A DNA stretch of 64,000 nt from Owenia fusiformis (GCA_903813345.2 CAIIXF020000009.1:16393759-16457758), one strand, 5' to 3'. Counted from the first letter of the stretch, positions 50,203 to 62,363 are shown. Program-made: numbers and translations. The notes: generated by a model not told the origin, from the sequence alone.

Positions 50203-50627
50203 CGTTAAGGACAGGGTGCATATTGGGAAATTTTCTGCATTCCTCAATTGAGTCACATGTTATTTTTCAAACATGAATAACTCCTTCCCCACATTGTCTA
50301 CATCTTCCAAGTTTGCACAAAGAGTGCACTTCTGTGCCTCGAAAAGCCTTGTGAGAAGGTTTGTTTTGTAAAATGTGTAAAAATGAGAAAATTCCGTGAA
50401 AAAAATTTCTGAAAATTTTCTGATTTTTTTCACTGAATTTTCTTGTTTTTTATACACTTTATCAAAACATTCTTCTCACAGGTCCTTTCTAGGCACATAA
50501 GTGCACTCTTTGTGCAAAACTGGAAGATATAGACAATGAAGGGAAGGAGTGATTCTTGTTTGAAAAATAACATGTGACTCAATTGAGGAATGCAGAAAAT
50601 TTCCCATCATGCACCCTGACCTTAACG
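50203..50627. mobile_element. 425-bp foldback element
   Basis: Almost entirely two inverted arms of about 200 bp: CGTTAAGG with CAGGGTGCA at the left, inverse at the right, continuing through CATGTTATTTTTCAAACATG and CAAAGAGTGCACTT. A small AT-rich centre remains. 50628-50932 is featureless AT-rich DNA. Confidence 0.85.
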
Positions 50628-50940
50628 TTTTGATTTTGATTGTATATATTTACAATTCATATGTAATATACGATTGACTGTACTTTGAAGAGAAAACAAG
50701 TATTTTACCAATTAATAGAAGAATTCAAAAGCTCTAGCGAAGTAACCTCTTTAGTTTATATTCGCCAAAACGTAATACGATAGAAAATCATATATTTTTG
50801 AAACATCGCTTATTGGAACTATTTCACTTGTCGACTAACTTACGGTAAGTTAGTTGTACATGAACTTGGCAGGTCGTAATATCCCTATTTCACACTACCC
50901 TACCTCGATCGCGCATGCACGAATTTTTGGGCTTTCAACC

Positions 50941-51574
50941 GGTAGAGATTAAAAGGTGGATTGGATCGAGTGGATTGGATTCATGTAAAAGGTGGATTGG
51001 ATCGGGAATCTTCAAAATATGGATTTTTTAGTTGATCTCCCTCTAAGCAATTTCCTCCGGCCTAAAGTATTTTGTGATTACATGGGTCCCTTTAAGGAAT
51101 CGACAAAGCAATGACAAATACATCTTCAATTAGTTGATAGATACTCTAAAGTATTCGACTGCTCTCCCTTGTAAATCAACATTAGAAAGACATAATAAAC
51201 AAAGATCTGTAGATAAGAGCTGTCATTCAAATTGACGTGTGGGTGTTCCCAAGACATTTCTGCCATGTTCTGTTTGAATTGAAAACAGATGATATGGATC
51301 TTCGACTTCAAAAGTCTGCCTTATGATTTTTGAAATGTCTAAAATTACCCTTGGAATGAATAAGATTGTGTATCAGATCACCTTTCCAGCCTACCCAAGC
51401 AAAATAATATAATTTCTATTATTTGACATTGTGGAAGTGAGGAGAGCATTAATCGTCTGATGGGAGATCAATGTAAATTTTTTAAGGAAAATCCATATTT
51501 TGAAGAATCCCGATCCAATCCACCTTTTACATGAATCCAATCCACTCGATCCAATCCACCTTTTAATCTTTACC
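50941..51574. mobile_element. 634-bp DNA transposon with 8-bp target duplication
   Basis: The ends GGTAGAGATTAAAAGG and near-inverse are flanked by TTTCAACC (50933-50940, 51575-51582). The arms of about 90 bp contain repeated AGGTGGATTGGATCG words. The interior is non-coding. Eight bp would fit hAT or P superfamilies, but the GGTA ends are unusual for hAT, so the family is left open. Confidence 0.85.
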
Positions 51575-51582
51575 TTTCAACC

Positions 51583-52386
51583 AGGTCGCAGTCCCAACAC
51601 AAGTGTGATCATGACAAGTCAGTAAGCTAGTATGTAGGCACAGTTGTGATCTTTTTGCAATGACAACATGCCATTTCTTCTGAAAATGCGTTTATTTGGG
51701 TTATCTGAAGGAAAATTTCGAGTCAAGTGGCGTATTAATTTTGCCTTCATTTTTGTGAATTTCAATTTGTGCCTGCAGAGAGACGGGGTAGTGTCACAAT
51801 TGACCAATTATTTCAAAAAGTAGATGGTTATGGCCCCTATTGAGTTTAGTGTCAAGATGTAGCTTAGACATACATGAAGCTTTAGAACCTCAGATAGGCC
51901 AAGGCCACATAAATCCATAACTCGAGATAAAAAGTCAGGCGTTTGCCCTTTTGTCCATTGACTAGTATGGTGACGTGAATTAGGGCAGTTTTGCCATTTT
52001 CACTTTGTTTATATTTCTTGTATAACTGTACTTATTGTTGATCGGACGGAAAGATAAGCTGATGTAGTTACACTAGAGTTCGTTTACTACCATTTGGAAG
52101 GCACGTGAGGCTCCCATTCATCAGTCGAAGTTATGTTCTTATTTTTCATGTTTTTAACAGTTCCTAACTTAACCAGGAGTAGGTGTTCGCAAGTTGGAGT
52201 GACAGGCCTGATAGGGTCTCGAACATTCTCTTTGACTGTGGAAAAGCCCACATTATGAAACATCTTGTACGTTAACTTATAAGTATAAGTAGTCTATACG
52301 TTATAACACGGACTTTAAGGTCCGTGGTTATAAGTTGTACTTTCACGTATGTGCGAAATCTCTCTAAGATATAGAGCTCTAGTAGA
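51583..52386. other. Intergenic stretch
   Basis: No gene seen. GTTCGCAAGTTGGAGTGACAGGCCTG near 52184-52209 is a decayed end of the CAGGCCTGTC family. Otherwise AT-rich. Confidence 0.45.
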
Positions 52387-52805
52387 TACGAGGGTTGATC
52401 ATAAAGTTCTCATAATATCTTTCTAATTTCTTTATTTTTAAATATATTCTAATGAAATTTACACAGAATGTGCAGCATAGAATGTCTTATTAATTAAGCA
52501 AAAAATATTTAGTTTAACAGAAATATTAAATAAGAAATGGCAAATAAAAGTCATTGAGAGAATGAGCTTAATTAACCATGTTTACATACATAATAAACTC
52601 TCATGAATTACCAAACACGTTAAAATGTTAACTTGAATATGTTAAATAAAATGATCATGTAAATTGTGTGATGTCATAGAGGATGCTTTCATGCTTCATT
52701 AGATGTGATACCAGAGTCTGAGACTCAAAGCTAATGATCAGAAATGACTGAGTAAGAGAATGCAATAGATACAGAGATCTTCAGAAAAATAAAATTCGGG
52801 TGCAC

Positions 52806-52865
52806 CCCAGTTGTCCGAAACCCAGTTGTCCGAAACCCAGTTGTCCGAAACCCAGTTCTCCGAAA
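52806..52865. repeat. 15-bp minisatellite, left arm
   Basis: Four units of CCCAGTTGTCCGAAA, the last with one change (TTCTCC). Inverse partner of the array at 58896-59045. Confidence 0.95.
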
Positions 52866-53024
52866 AATTTAGTCATACTTTACCAGATAAAGGGGGACGC
52901 ACCTCAAGCCAGTTTCATGTCATGTATTTGGCAAAATTAATGGCATGGATGCATTCTGATGTATAGATCTCTCTCTCACTTTGAATTGCATCCATTACAC
53001 GGCGTTACCAGAATGACAGGAACG

Positions 53025-54236
53025 CAGGGGCGTAGGAAGGTATAAATTCAACACTACGCCAAAAATCCCGCAAAAAATGAAACAATTGTGTCAATATTCT
53101 ATATCAAAACGCCTATATTATGCTCGTAAAACGTCATTTTATGGTAACAGAGATTTTAAGCTTGCTATATTCACAACCTTAATGTGAACGGAAATACTTA
53201 AGCGATGCATTTGTATGGGCGATTGGTCATACGTATAGGTTGGCGTTTCGATTTCATATGCAAGCTTTAAATCCCCGATACCTTTTTAATGTGCTTTAAA
53301 ATGTTCGAATGATTTTCATCATTTAAAATCACCTTGGAAAGCCTATCTTTTAAATCTCGACACAAATCAATCTCACTTTGCTAATGTCTCGAACGATTGA
53401 GACGACCAATTTCCAAAAAACAATTAGAGATTTTTTAATCATTTTCGAATAATTGAATTAAGATATATAGTATTGTCGGATTCCATCGTGTACCGTGCAA
53501 TACAATACGTACAGATTAAAGAAACTAGTTTGATCAATTGATATAAAGAAACGCATTCGTGATCAATGAAACAAATAAACACACCCACCACAAAGGTCAA
53601 ATCGAGGTCAACGTGACTTAGGGGATGCCAAAAAATGTTATAAAACAAGAATCCATTATTTTTCAAATGAAAAAAACTAGGTTATCGCTTTTCTAGAACT
53701 GAAATCAATGGAACGTGTAATTGAATATACAGCATTTTCAAGTTGTTTTTGTCTTTAACATCCATATTTCAAAAAGTACTACCAATAACAATTAGTGATT
53801 TAGTAAGAAAATAGATAATTGTTGACTTAACTATAATTTCGTGTCTATGATTTTGCATAGCAACGGAATATAAATCGAGTGAAATTGAAAAATTGGGGTA
53901 GGGGAGAATAAAAAAAATATACATCTTTTAAAGAGGTTCATCATTATATTTATATGATACCATAGTGAGCATAAGCATTACGGAAAATGCAGAAAAAAAT
54001 GTCAAAGGTATTCATCAAGTAGTTTTTGAAAAAACAGTTTTCCTCTCAAATTCGTGAAGAGAACGCGATTCACGAATATTTGGCGAAGTTGTATTTATAA
54101 GACAGTCAGTAGTGGCTCGATTTTCATGAAATAAAGCATGTTGGTAAGGGAATTCAATCTGTTAAAAAGTCATTTTTATTCTCACTTTTCAACACTACGC
54201 ACTGGCGTTTTGGCGTACATTGTTCCTACGCCACTG
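53025..54236. mobile_element. 1.2-kb hAT-like element with 5-bp flanking repeat
   Basis: The ends CAGGGGCGTAGGAA and TTCCTACGCCACTG are inverse with one mismatch; GAACG flanks both sides (53020-53024, 54237-54241). The CAGGGGCG-type end resembles hAT, yet the duplication is 5 bp rather than 8. It contains the 132-bp MITE at 53147. No transposase. Confidence 0.8.
53147..53278. mobile_element. 132-bp TA-flanked MITE
   Basis: Inverted copy of the MITE at 45827-45949, with decayed ends (AGAGATTTTAAGCTTGC and inverse of GCAAGCTTTAAATCCCC), between TA (53145-53146, 53279-53280). Confidence 0.82.
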
Positions 54237-54622
54237 GAACGGGGGATTTATTTTACATTGTGATTCTAAAAAAGGTCATCAAAACACAATATATATTACG
54301 GAACAGTTGATCTTATCTTATTCAATATATTTTATGTAGGCAAAATAAAATGAAACATTTTGAAACCGATAAAATAAGTTAACGCATAAAACTTTAAGAA
54401 TAAACAGTACACATATTACGTTGTCAAAATGTTTCGTCGCATTTAATTTCTTAGTCTCTGTCTCTTATCAAATCGTAAAATGTAAAAGAACAAAACATTC
54501 TAAACGTAATCACTTGGGATTAACTGGAAACGAAGACAGGCTGTCCTCGTATCAAATTGGATGTTCTCCAATTCGCAAGAAGTTTCATTTTCGCCATGTA
54601 CTCACTTCATCTTTTTGAATTT

Positions 54623-54953
54623 CACTGGCGGATCTGGGGGGGGGGCCCAGGGGCCCGGGCCCCCCCCCTTGGGTGGGCCCAGAAAAAAAAAATTGTGCCC
54701 AAAAAAAATTTTGAGCCATAAAAGGCCTGAAGGCCCCAAAAAGTAGGCCTTTTTGGTCATAAATTGGCCTTCTAAGGCCTTATTTTTTAATTTTAGGCCA
54801 AATTTTGAAGAAAATGGGCCTCAAAATTTCAAAATTTGGGCCCACTTTTGGGTTTAAGGGGCCCAAAAATTTTTTCCGCGCAAGCGCGGACATTTTTTTC
54901 TCAGACAAAAAGTTTGGGCCCCCCCCCCTTGTTGGTTCCCAGATCCGCCCCTG
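54623..54953. mobile_element. 331-bp MITE with poly-G/C subterminal tracts
   Basis: The ends CACTGGCGGATCTGG and CCAGATCCGCCCCTG are inverse with two mismatches; AATTT flanks both (54618-54622, 54954-54958). Next to the ends are runs of G and C (10 G near 54638, 10 C near 54660, 9 C near 54920). The interior is rich in GGCC-type words. Same style of end and of 5-bp flank as the element at 53025. Confidence 0.8.
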
Positions 54954-55090
54954 AATTTAATCTCTATTTCTCGAACAGAGTACCTAAATGAAGAATAATT
55001 TTTGGTTTCAAAAGATGTACACGACGTCAACTTTACTAAATAAACGCCCAGTAGGCTCATTTGCGTGAAAAGCCGGTAGTTGTATTTATA

Positions 55091-55907
55091 CACTCCCCTC
55101 CATAAGTTTGGCAACCTTAGCTCCCCCATTGAACTACGTGTTAAAGCCTCTTTACGTTTGAATTTTTATTTACGATGAAATAGCGTATAATATTGATGGA
55201 AACGTAACTTTACTTTATTTCCAATACCTCCTAATTTTCTAGATTTTTTTCCTCCATAACAAGAGATCGAAAATTGAACGGATAAATTTGATGAATTTTT
55301 TAAAATCGTCATTCCCGTATAATCCAAGGGGAAATAGAGAGTTCGGGGCAAATCAGAATCTTTTCAGTAAAAGATTCAGCAAAATTTTTTGGTATAAAAA
55401 ATTGAATTGTCTGACTTTTTTGTTCACTAAGTTTTAATTTATTTGATGATGAATACTAAATTTATAGCGCTTCAAAGTCATTTTTGAAAATAATTTTTCG
55501 ACTCCTGTGTTATTTCAATGGGAGAGTTTTCTTGAAAACCAATTTTGACTTTAAAGCCCTGTAACTTTGTTGAACCTGAAGAAACATATCAATTCTTTGT
55601 TAAATAAAGTTAGCAAATTCAATTGCCTGCCTTACTCATATTTTGCAAGGACTTGGATGGATGGATATTCTGTCATATGACGTGCGGTAAATCTACCATT
55701 TCCCATTGGATGACATGGGAATGACGATTTTCAAAAAGTCATCAAATTTATCATCAATTTTCGACCTATTGTAATTTAGGAAAAAAATTGGAAAAAATTG
55801 ATAAAATTTGAAGGTATTGGAAATAAAGTCAAGTTACGTTTCCATCAATATTATAGTTATTTCATCGCCGGTTAAGTAAATAAAAATTCAACTTATGGAG
55901 GTGAGTG
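55091..55907. mobile_element. 817-bp TA-flanked element with long TIRs
   Basis: The ends CACTCCCCTCCATAAGTT and an inverse with one change are flanked by TA (55089-55090, 55908-55909). Inverted arms run about 240 bp (for example GGAAACGTAACTTTACTTTA near 55198 against about 55830-55850). Typical of Tc1/mariner-type MITEs. Confidence 0.88.
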
Positions 55908-55909
55908 TA

Positions 55910-56766
55910 TCTTCTATTGACGGAGGATAATGTTTAAAGGGGCTACAGTGCCTGTGCGTAGGAAAACTACGCTTGCCTTGGGGACTCCGTACGGCGTATC
56001 CAGTTTTTCACACGCCGCAGGGTCGCCGTATAGAAATTATAACTCGGAGTTATAATATTTGTTTATTTCTGAGGTCCCGTAGAAATCAACTGGCTCAACA
56101 AGATTGAATCATTATTTGTCAATGTTTCACGATCACTTTTCATTTGATATTACATCCTAGCACTATGAATAACATTTATAAATTGCCCTGATGTAAATAA
56201 AATGAAAAAAGTATTATTTATCAACAGAAATTTAAAATTCACCATGCGGCTGCCGTGGGAAGTCCTATTGATCCTCATAAATTATCCCCTACTCATACTA
56301 AGTTAAAATGTGCCCATCGTGCGCCTAATGCTAATGGCGCAGTCACACTGCTCGTGTCCCGTCCCGTCTCTCAACGTACAAAGCATTCAGGCCAAAATTT
56401 AAGGAATAAGCTATAGTGAGCTGTTTCAGAACGCCGTCTGAAACGCCTTCTGATTCTGAACCCACTGTATTCATTGGACGGTGGGAGGTCGTCCATGCTT
56501 ACACTTTCAGTATCTGACCCTATTATCACACCAAACTAGTTCTCACTACGCTCTCGAGAACGGGCTTAAACTGTGTGGACGGATTGGAAGTACTTAGAAC
56601 CGTATGGGGTCTACTTGCCTACTCGAAAGGGTAGTTCCAAAATTTCCACGTGGTCATCACTTTCTGCAATCACGCGGTCTTCGACCGTTAATTGGAATTT
56701 TTGACCTACCAGATGCTTGAAAATCAAGGATTGCGAGTCTGATACTGCACCGTTTTTCTTCCATTA
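55910..56766. other. Interior of the 7.2-kb element, left of the nested GGGAACATG element
   Basis: No gene. 56660-56755 (GGTCTTCGACCGTTAATTGG, then GACCTACC and CTGCACCGTTTTTCTTC) is found inverted at about 57827-57925, so an older inverted-repeat element surrounds the next feature. Confidence 0.55.
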
Positions 56767-57610
56767 AGGGAACATGGGGCAAAGCGGCCCAAAAAATTTA
56801 ATTTTAAGTTGTTCTGTACGGGGTATTTTCGTATCTGTCAATCATCGCGCACTTTGATGTTCCACTTTATTAATGGTTTGTGGTTTACATTTTTCGAGTG
56901 TTTTATACTTTCCTAGGACTATCTTCTGTGATTTTTCAATGGTCAAAAATATTGTCGAGAGTGGGGCAAAACGGCCCATGGGTGGGGCAAAACGGCCCAT
57001 CCTCTGTTACATGGGTTTTGAAACCAAAATTAATCAATTACAAGACTCGTCCACAAACATCTTATCTCAGACGTTCAAACCTTTGACAGATAAAGTATTC
57101 TTAACCCCTACCATAATTCTAGTCATTCGATATGTGTCGGAAGGAAATAAGGCACAAGCCAGATGTTAAAATTGTTACATTTGAAAACCAATTGTTCTTG
57201 CACAATAAGATTTTTGTATGTTATAACATGTGTGGGCCGTTTTGCTCCAAAGACATGTGAATTTTCAAATAGACGTCATTTTAATTTGCCTAATATTTGA
57301 AGCTCGAAATTTTTACAAATAAAGAATGAATGTGCACACTCTATGTAAAATGTTAAATCAAAACGATATTCTATTGTTGCCGGATTTTTTAAGGATTTTC
57401 GTGAGAGGGGTAATTTCCAAAAAGAGGGTGAAAAGTAGAATTACCTCTTACGTAAAGCGAGACGCTGCTTGGTTAAAAATGGACGGTCGAGAAGGTGGCA
57501 GATATTTCAAAATTCGATTTTGTGACTTTTGAAGAACCATCTTTTTATAGTTCAAAAGATATTTCGATGGGCCACTTTGCCCCAGAGGGCCGTTTTGCCC
57601 CATGTTCCCC
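56767..57610. mobile_element. 844-bp TA-flanked element with GGGGCAAAACGGCCC motifs
   Basis: The ends AGGGAACATGGGGCAAAG and the inverse, bounded by TA (56765-56766, 57611-57612). The motif GGGGCAAAACGGCCC occurs near both ends and twice in tandem at about 56962-57000. Tc1/mariner-type. Short frames inside have no family resemblance. Confidence 0.87.
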
Positions 57611-57689
57611 TACACCATTAAAAGCAAAACAAAATTGCACTTCTGTCAGTGCATTACTTTATTGTAAAGAGTCTCTCGTTCTAGCAGCA

Positions 57690-57744
57690 TTTTGGTCCCC
57701 ACTCCCCAGCTGTTAGAAGGCCTTCTTACAGCTGGGGACCAAAA
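57690..57744. repeat. Strong hairpin
   Basis: TTTTGGTCCCC with AGCTGTTAGAAGG pairs with CCTTCTTACAGCTGGGGACC AAAA; the arms are adjacent with a seven-base bulge on the left arm. It lies midway between the inverted segments at about 56660 and 57925 and may be the centre of that older foldback element. Confidence 0.8.
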
Positions 57745-58895
57745 TTACGCTGGAAGTAGGAACTCTGTTTAAAATAATAACGTACCATCAGAAAGAGATT
57801 TTTGTCATGCTTTGAATGGAACAAGTTTGAAGAAAAACGGTGCAGTATGAGACTCGTAATTGATTTTCAAATATCCGGTAGGTCAAAAATTCAAATTAAC
57901 AGTCGAAGTTAGGACCGCGTGGCGGCGTGGGGCAAAGGTTGAACTGTCTCAGAATGTATTGGGAACGAGGTAGAAATAAAGAATTCATATGAACGAGTCA
58001 TGCAAGATACTAAAGAGATACAAATGCATTTTGATACTCAGCTTTTGGGCAATTAAAACTCCCTGTCTGCATTGAGTATAGTTATTTATTGTCCGGTGTA
58101 TAATTTTGAAACATTATCCTAATTTTTCACAAAACTTTTTCAATGATTCTGCAATAGTTAATGGTTGACATCTATGGCACACTAAAAACGAATTTTTTTA
58201 TGCAGGGTACGTACATGATACAGATCAAATCTTGGCTCTACTACAAACTATTACACACTTACTTCAACAGTTCAATATATCGCAAAAACACAGTTTTGAT
58301 TTTGAACAATATCACCAATGGGAGAAATTCTTAAATCTAAATGTTTGGAAAGGAATACGTTTCTACTAAAACATACAGACCTCTTATATTATGATGAAAA
58401 AAGGATAGACATCTGATATGTATATATGCCACATATATAAGTTATACGAAATGAGCATATTTTATTGATTTATCGAAAATTTGGACGAAATCTTAACAAT
58501 GGGTGGTACTGAACAACCAAAATGAATGAATGAAAAAATTATCAAATGAATATATATAATTGTCACGGACGTCCATACGTTATTCGAATGAGATAGATAT
58601 TCCTTTCGCCAGAATATTCTCTTCGACTGTGATAATTGTCTAAAATGTTGGCGGCAGTCTTGAATTTTCACCAAGAAGGAGCGCGATTCGTGCTGGACAA
58701 TGCGGTTCAAAATTTGTAGAATGTCCATATAAGTCTATGTGCCGAGAATCTAGTAAGAATATATATGATCGTGAACTTTCGGACCCATTATTGACCGGGC
58801 TAACCGATGTCAACGTGATACCAATGTTATGCTGTCCTGATTCGCGAAGTTGCGACAAGATTCGTTACCGCTAAGACATTTAATTTTTTAATTTT

Positions 58896-59045
58896 CGGAG
58901 AACTGGGTTTCGGACAACTGGGTTTCGGAGAACTGGGTTTCGGACAACTGTGTTTCGGAGAACTGGGTTTCGGACAACTGGGTTTCGGACAACTGGGTTT
59001 CGGACAACTGGGTTTCGGACAACTGGGTTTCGGACAACTGGGTTG
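58896..59045. repeat. 15-bp minisatellite, right arm, ten copies
   Basis: Ten units of CGGACAACTGGGTTT, with an alternating C/G variant at the fifth base (CGGAGAACTGGG) in the first half. Since 15 is divisible by three, all frames stay open and a minus-strand pentapeptide repeat (VVRNP) appears; I treat it as non-coding. Confidence 0.95.
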
Positions 59046-59622
59046 ACCCCATAAAATTCATACTGATAAAATGTAATGTTAAGTTTGTAAGATCCTTTGG
59101 TCAGACTAAACATGATCTAAAACAAATATATTGCTCAGATATCAGCAAAATTACACCCTGTGTGTGGTCTGTACATGTTAAAAACGATCTAAAAGGGCAA
59201 AATCAATTTTCCACAGGATATTTGACAAAACAGTCATGGGGTCTAGCAGTCACTTCTCATGAAGCATAACAATCATCCATTATGAGATCACACAATTCAC
59301 ATGACCATTATAATAGTTCACAACAGTCAAGAGCACATATTATTTGACAATTTAATGTGTTTGATAGCTTATTTGACAGCGTATTGTGTATTTAAACATG
59401 GTTAATGTGGGCTATTCTAGCTTGTTTTTATTTGCCCCGGGTGCCTTGATTTCAAGTTACTATGGCAACCATTTCTTATTTAATGTTTCTGTTATTCTAA
59501 ATATTTGTTGCTGGATTAATAAAACATTCTATGCTGCACATTCTGTGAAGATTTCATAGGAAAATATTGAAAAATAAAAAAGATAGAGAGATATTATGAG
59601 AACTTTATGATCAACCCTCGTA

Positions 59623-60479
59623 TTTCACTTTACTTACCAATCAGAAGTATATGATGTCAGATTTCATGAAAGTCCATACACTCGTTTAAGAAGTAGTAAT
59701 ACAGATGTCGACTCGCTATTTTATACATGTTCCCGGGGCCTATGGTGAAACCCATTCTCAAAATTCATTTCGTTCGTTGCGTACCTTCACTCACGGGAAA
59801 GAGGAGGGAAAGCCCCAGAGTTTAAAGATGACAGACATAATTACCTCTCTTGCTTACCACCTTCGTTCGTTCGAATTTTCATCGGCTAATAATCAAATAT
59901 TACACTTCGATGTGATGTTTTAATTGACAAAGGCATATTCCGTACACCTTTCTTTATCTTGATGTGAAATGAGAAGCTATGATATTGGTTAACACGCCAG
60001 AAATGAACATAATATTATTCGAAGCGTATTTCGAAAATTTTGAAACCGCCATTGATGACGTCATTTGTTTGTCGACTTTTGACCAATCAGCGACGATGTC
60101 ATCTCAATACAGATTTACATTATAAGCGTATGTCATCTTTGAACCCTGGTGTTTCTCCCCCTCTGCTCACGGGAGGTACGGATGGCACTGGACGAAAGGC
60201 TGTGAGAAACCGGAAGAGCAATTCTTTCTTAATTTTTGCTTGTTTATCCTGTTTAATGCAGTGAACGTGTAAGTATGTAAGTATTAATTAGATTTCACTG
60301 ACTTGTACTATATTGATCTATCTGTAGTCTACTTTTAGTCACTTATTACTGACACATCTTTACTTTTTCTTCGGTACAGAAGTCACTGTCACTGTCACTG
60401 TCATTCTCATTTATGATTTCGCTTTCATCAATGTCAAGCAGATCGTTGATGTAGCGCTGATGTTCTTTACGAATTTCAC
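59623..60479. other. Intergenic stretch, moderately GC-rich near 60040-60220
   Basis: No recognisable gene. A few short open frames have no family resemblance. GACGTCATTTG near 60057 is a CRE-like site, without a nearby gene to support function. Confidence 0.45.
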
Positions 60480-60483
60480 TATT

Positions 60484-60838
60484 GATATGTTGGAACAGGT
60501 ACAGAGAAGAGCAGCCAGGTTTGTAACCAAATGTCACTCAAGGGAACCAGGCTGCGTCACCAAAGCTCTTCAAGACCTACAGTGGGAGCCACTGAAGGAG
60601 CGTCGAGAGGCTGCTAGAGTTTTCCTTTTCTACAAAGGAAAGCAGAACCTAGCAGCCATCGACGTGCCTCCATACTTCCGCCAACAGATCAATACCAACA
60701 CTAGGTTGTATCATCCTTCTAAGTTCATACAACCATCAACTAGAACGGATGCATACAAATTTAGCTATTTCCCTAGGACAATAGCTAAATGGAACACTCT
60801 ACCTGGTGACATCTTAGACTGTGACAGTCTAAGTAGCA
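60484..60838 (+). pseudogene. LINE (CR1/Jockey-like) RT C-terminal fragment
   Basis: One frame reads LEQVQRRAARFVTKCH, then LQDLQWEPLKERREAARVFL and FIQPSTRTDAYKFSYFPRTI followed by AKWNTLP, the usual C-terminal tail of CR1/Jockey-group reverse transcriptases in invertebrates. Everything upstream is missing; 5' truncation is normal for LINEs. At about 60840 it is interrupted by a CAGGGCTGTC repeat end. Confidence 0.82.
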
Positions 60839-60839
60839 G

Positions 60840-61128
60840 CAGGGCTGTCAACTTGGGACCACCTAATATGAGTGACTTCAAAATGTTGGACACCTAAGTC
60901 CAAATATGAACACTTTTGTCCAAATTTTAGGTACGAAAATTTCGAATGAACATGCGTGACATATACGGGATTCGCGTGACAAATCCGAACAAATTGCGTT
61001 CGGTTTTTTCCGACGTTCGTATTTTTACCGTATCGTAAACATATTTCGAAAAAATTTCTACAGAAATATTTTGGCGTGACAATTACCAGGTAAAATGCGT
61101 ATTTGCGTGACATTTTCTGTCACGCAAA
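60840..61128 (-). mobile_element. Copy of the CAGGCCTGTC repeat, truncated
   Basis: Starts CAGGGCTGTCAACTTGGG and continues with GTGACATATAC, ACAAATCCGAACAAATTGCG and TGTCACGC, matching 40954-41457 in inverse orientation but lacking the C tract. It abuts the LINE fragment on the left and the copy-2 transposon on the right. Confidence 0.75.
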
Positions 61129-62363
61129 AAAAACTAAAAAAAATAAGGCTGTGGCTGGAGAGTCTAAAATGTTAAGGCTCTTTAGCATTTTGGTAACCAA
61201 TTTGGCTAAAGGGCCTTAAATGTTAAGGTTCTTTAGCATTTCGACTAGGTAGCCTTAACTTCTAAGGCTCTTTAGCATTTTGATTGCCAATTTTGCTAGA
61301 GAGCCACCCTTAAAGGAATTCTAAGCGACGGAAATGACAAAATATTGCTTCTGGGGCGAGATCAAACGACTTTGACATATTTTTACCCAACCTATTTTGT
61401 AATTTTAACAAACAACACAAATTAACATACTATGCAGATACGGGAGATATTCATAAAAATATATTTTTTGATCGATAAACTCACATCATTAAACCTGAGA
61501 AGTGTCTTCTCTGAGGTCCACGAAGAAAACGAAGAAGAAAATATTCAAAGATTTTAGTCATTTCAATTTTGCCGTAGATTTGATTTTAAAATGCTTCTAA
61601 ATGATCTTCGAATGCTTACTTTGACTTCCTATAAGAACTGTTTTGACTTCCCAACTTCATTACAACAACATTATCACTTTTTACTCGACTCGTAAATTTA
61701 CTTCCGGTCTACCAAAAAAAATAAAAGTTCTTAGAACCTTTTCAATCCTCAGTCTAAATTTGGCTTTTTAAAGGTTCAGTAACCTTCATGGTGCTGCTAC
61801 TTGGAGCAGTCATATATACTTGTTCAATTTTACTAATCAGTAAAGATTTTGATGTATAGAATAGGCCCTTTGGAGAATGGTGTTGAGCTCACATTTATTG
61901 ATGCCCAAATGGAGGCTAGCCTAAAAAACGTTGATACAAATGAAGGACTTTTGAGGGGGAAGTTTTTGCAAAAAATTGAAAAAATATTTTGTGCCTCTTG
62001 TCATTTGAAAATCCAAAAATCGGCATTTGAATCTAATGGGCAATAGATTTAGAAACTGTATTCTCTGATGTCCCGGGCTGATGTCCCTACATACCCGATA
62101 AACTGCATCATGATGTGCTGTATCTAGAATATAACAAGATCCTTTTCTTCATCCCCAGGTCTCCTTCATACTTTTTGCCACCTTCAAATGGGATTCCCGT
62201 ATTCTGTAATTTTGTGAATATAGTAAAGCCAATACAAGTTTAATTTCACTCAACATGGATGGTTGAGCGTTGGAGAGAGCCCATGAATTTTAAAAAAATG
62301 TGTACATAATTTCCGGACCTCAGAGAACAATCTTCCAGTTTGTTGTTCATAATGAAAAAAATT

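Larger units (their letters stand above)
52389..59620. mobile_element. 7.2-kb TA-flanked element with mariner-like ends and inward minisatellites
   Basis: The ends CGAGGGTTGATCATAAAGTT and the inverse are bounded by TA (52387-52388, 59621-59622). The arms align, diverged, over about 450-700 bp (52389-52865 and 58896-59620) and each terminates inward in an array of the same 15-bp unit in inverse orientation. Nested inside are elements at 53025, 54623, 55091 and 56767; without them it is about 4.0 kb. CGAGGGT with TA resembles mariner ends, but typical mariners are about 1.3 kb with short TIRs. No transposase remains. Confidence 0.8.

Noticed and set aside
58880-59113. Minus-strand frame with VVRNP pentapeptide repeats
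   Set aside because: Direct consequence of a 15-bp minisatellite, which stays open in all frames; the mirrored array at 52806 has no such frame context.
59705-60264. Frames of 72-74 codons as a small gene
   Set aside because: No recognisable domain, codon pattern or splice context; left as intergenic.
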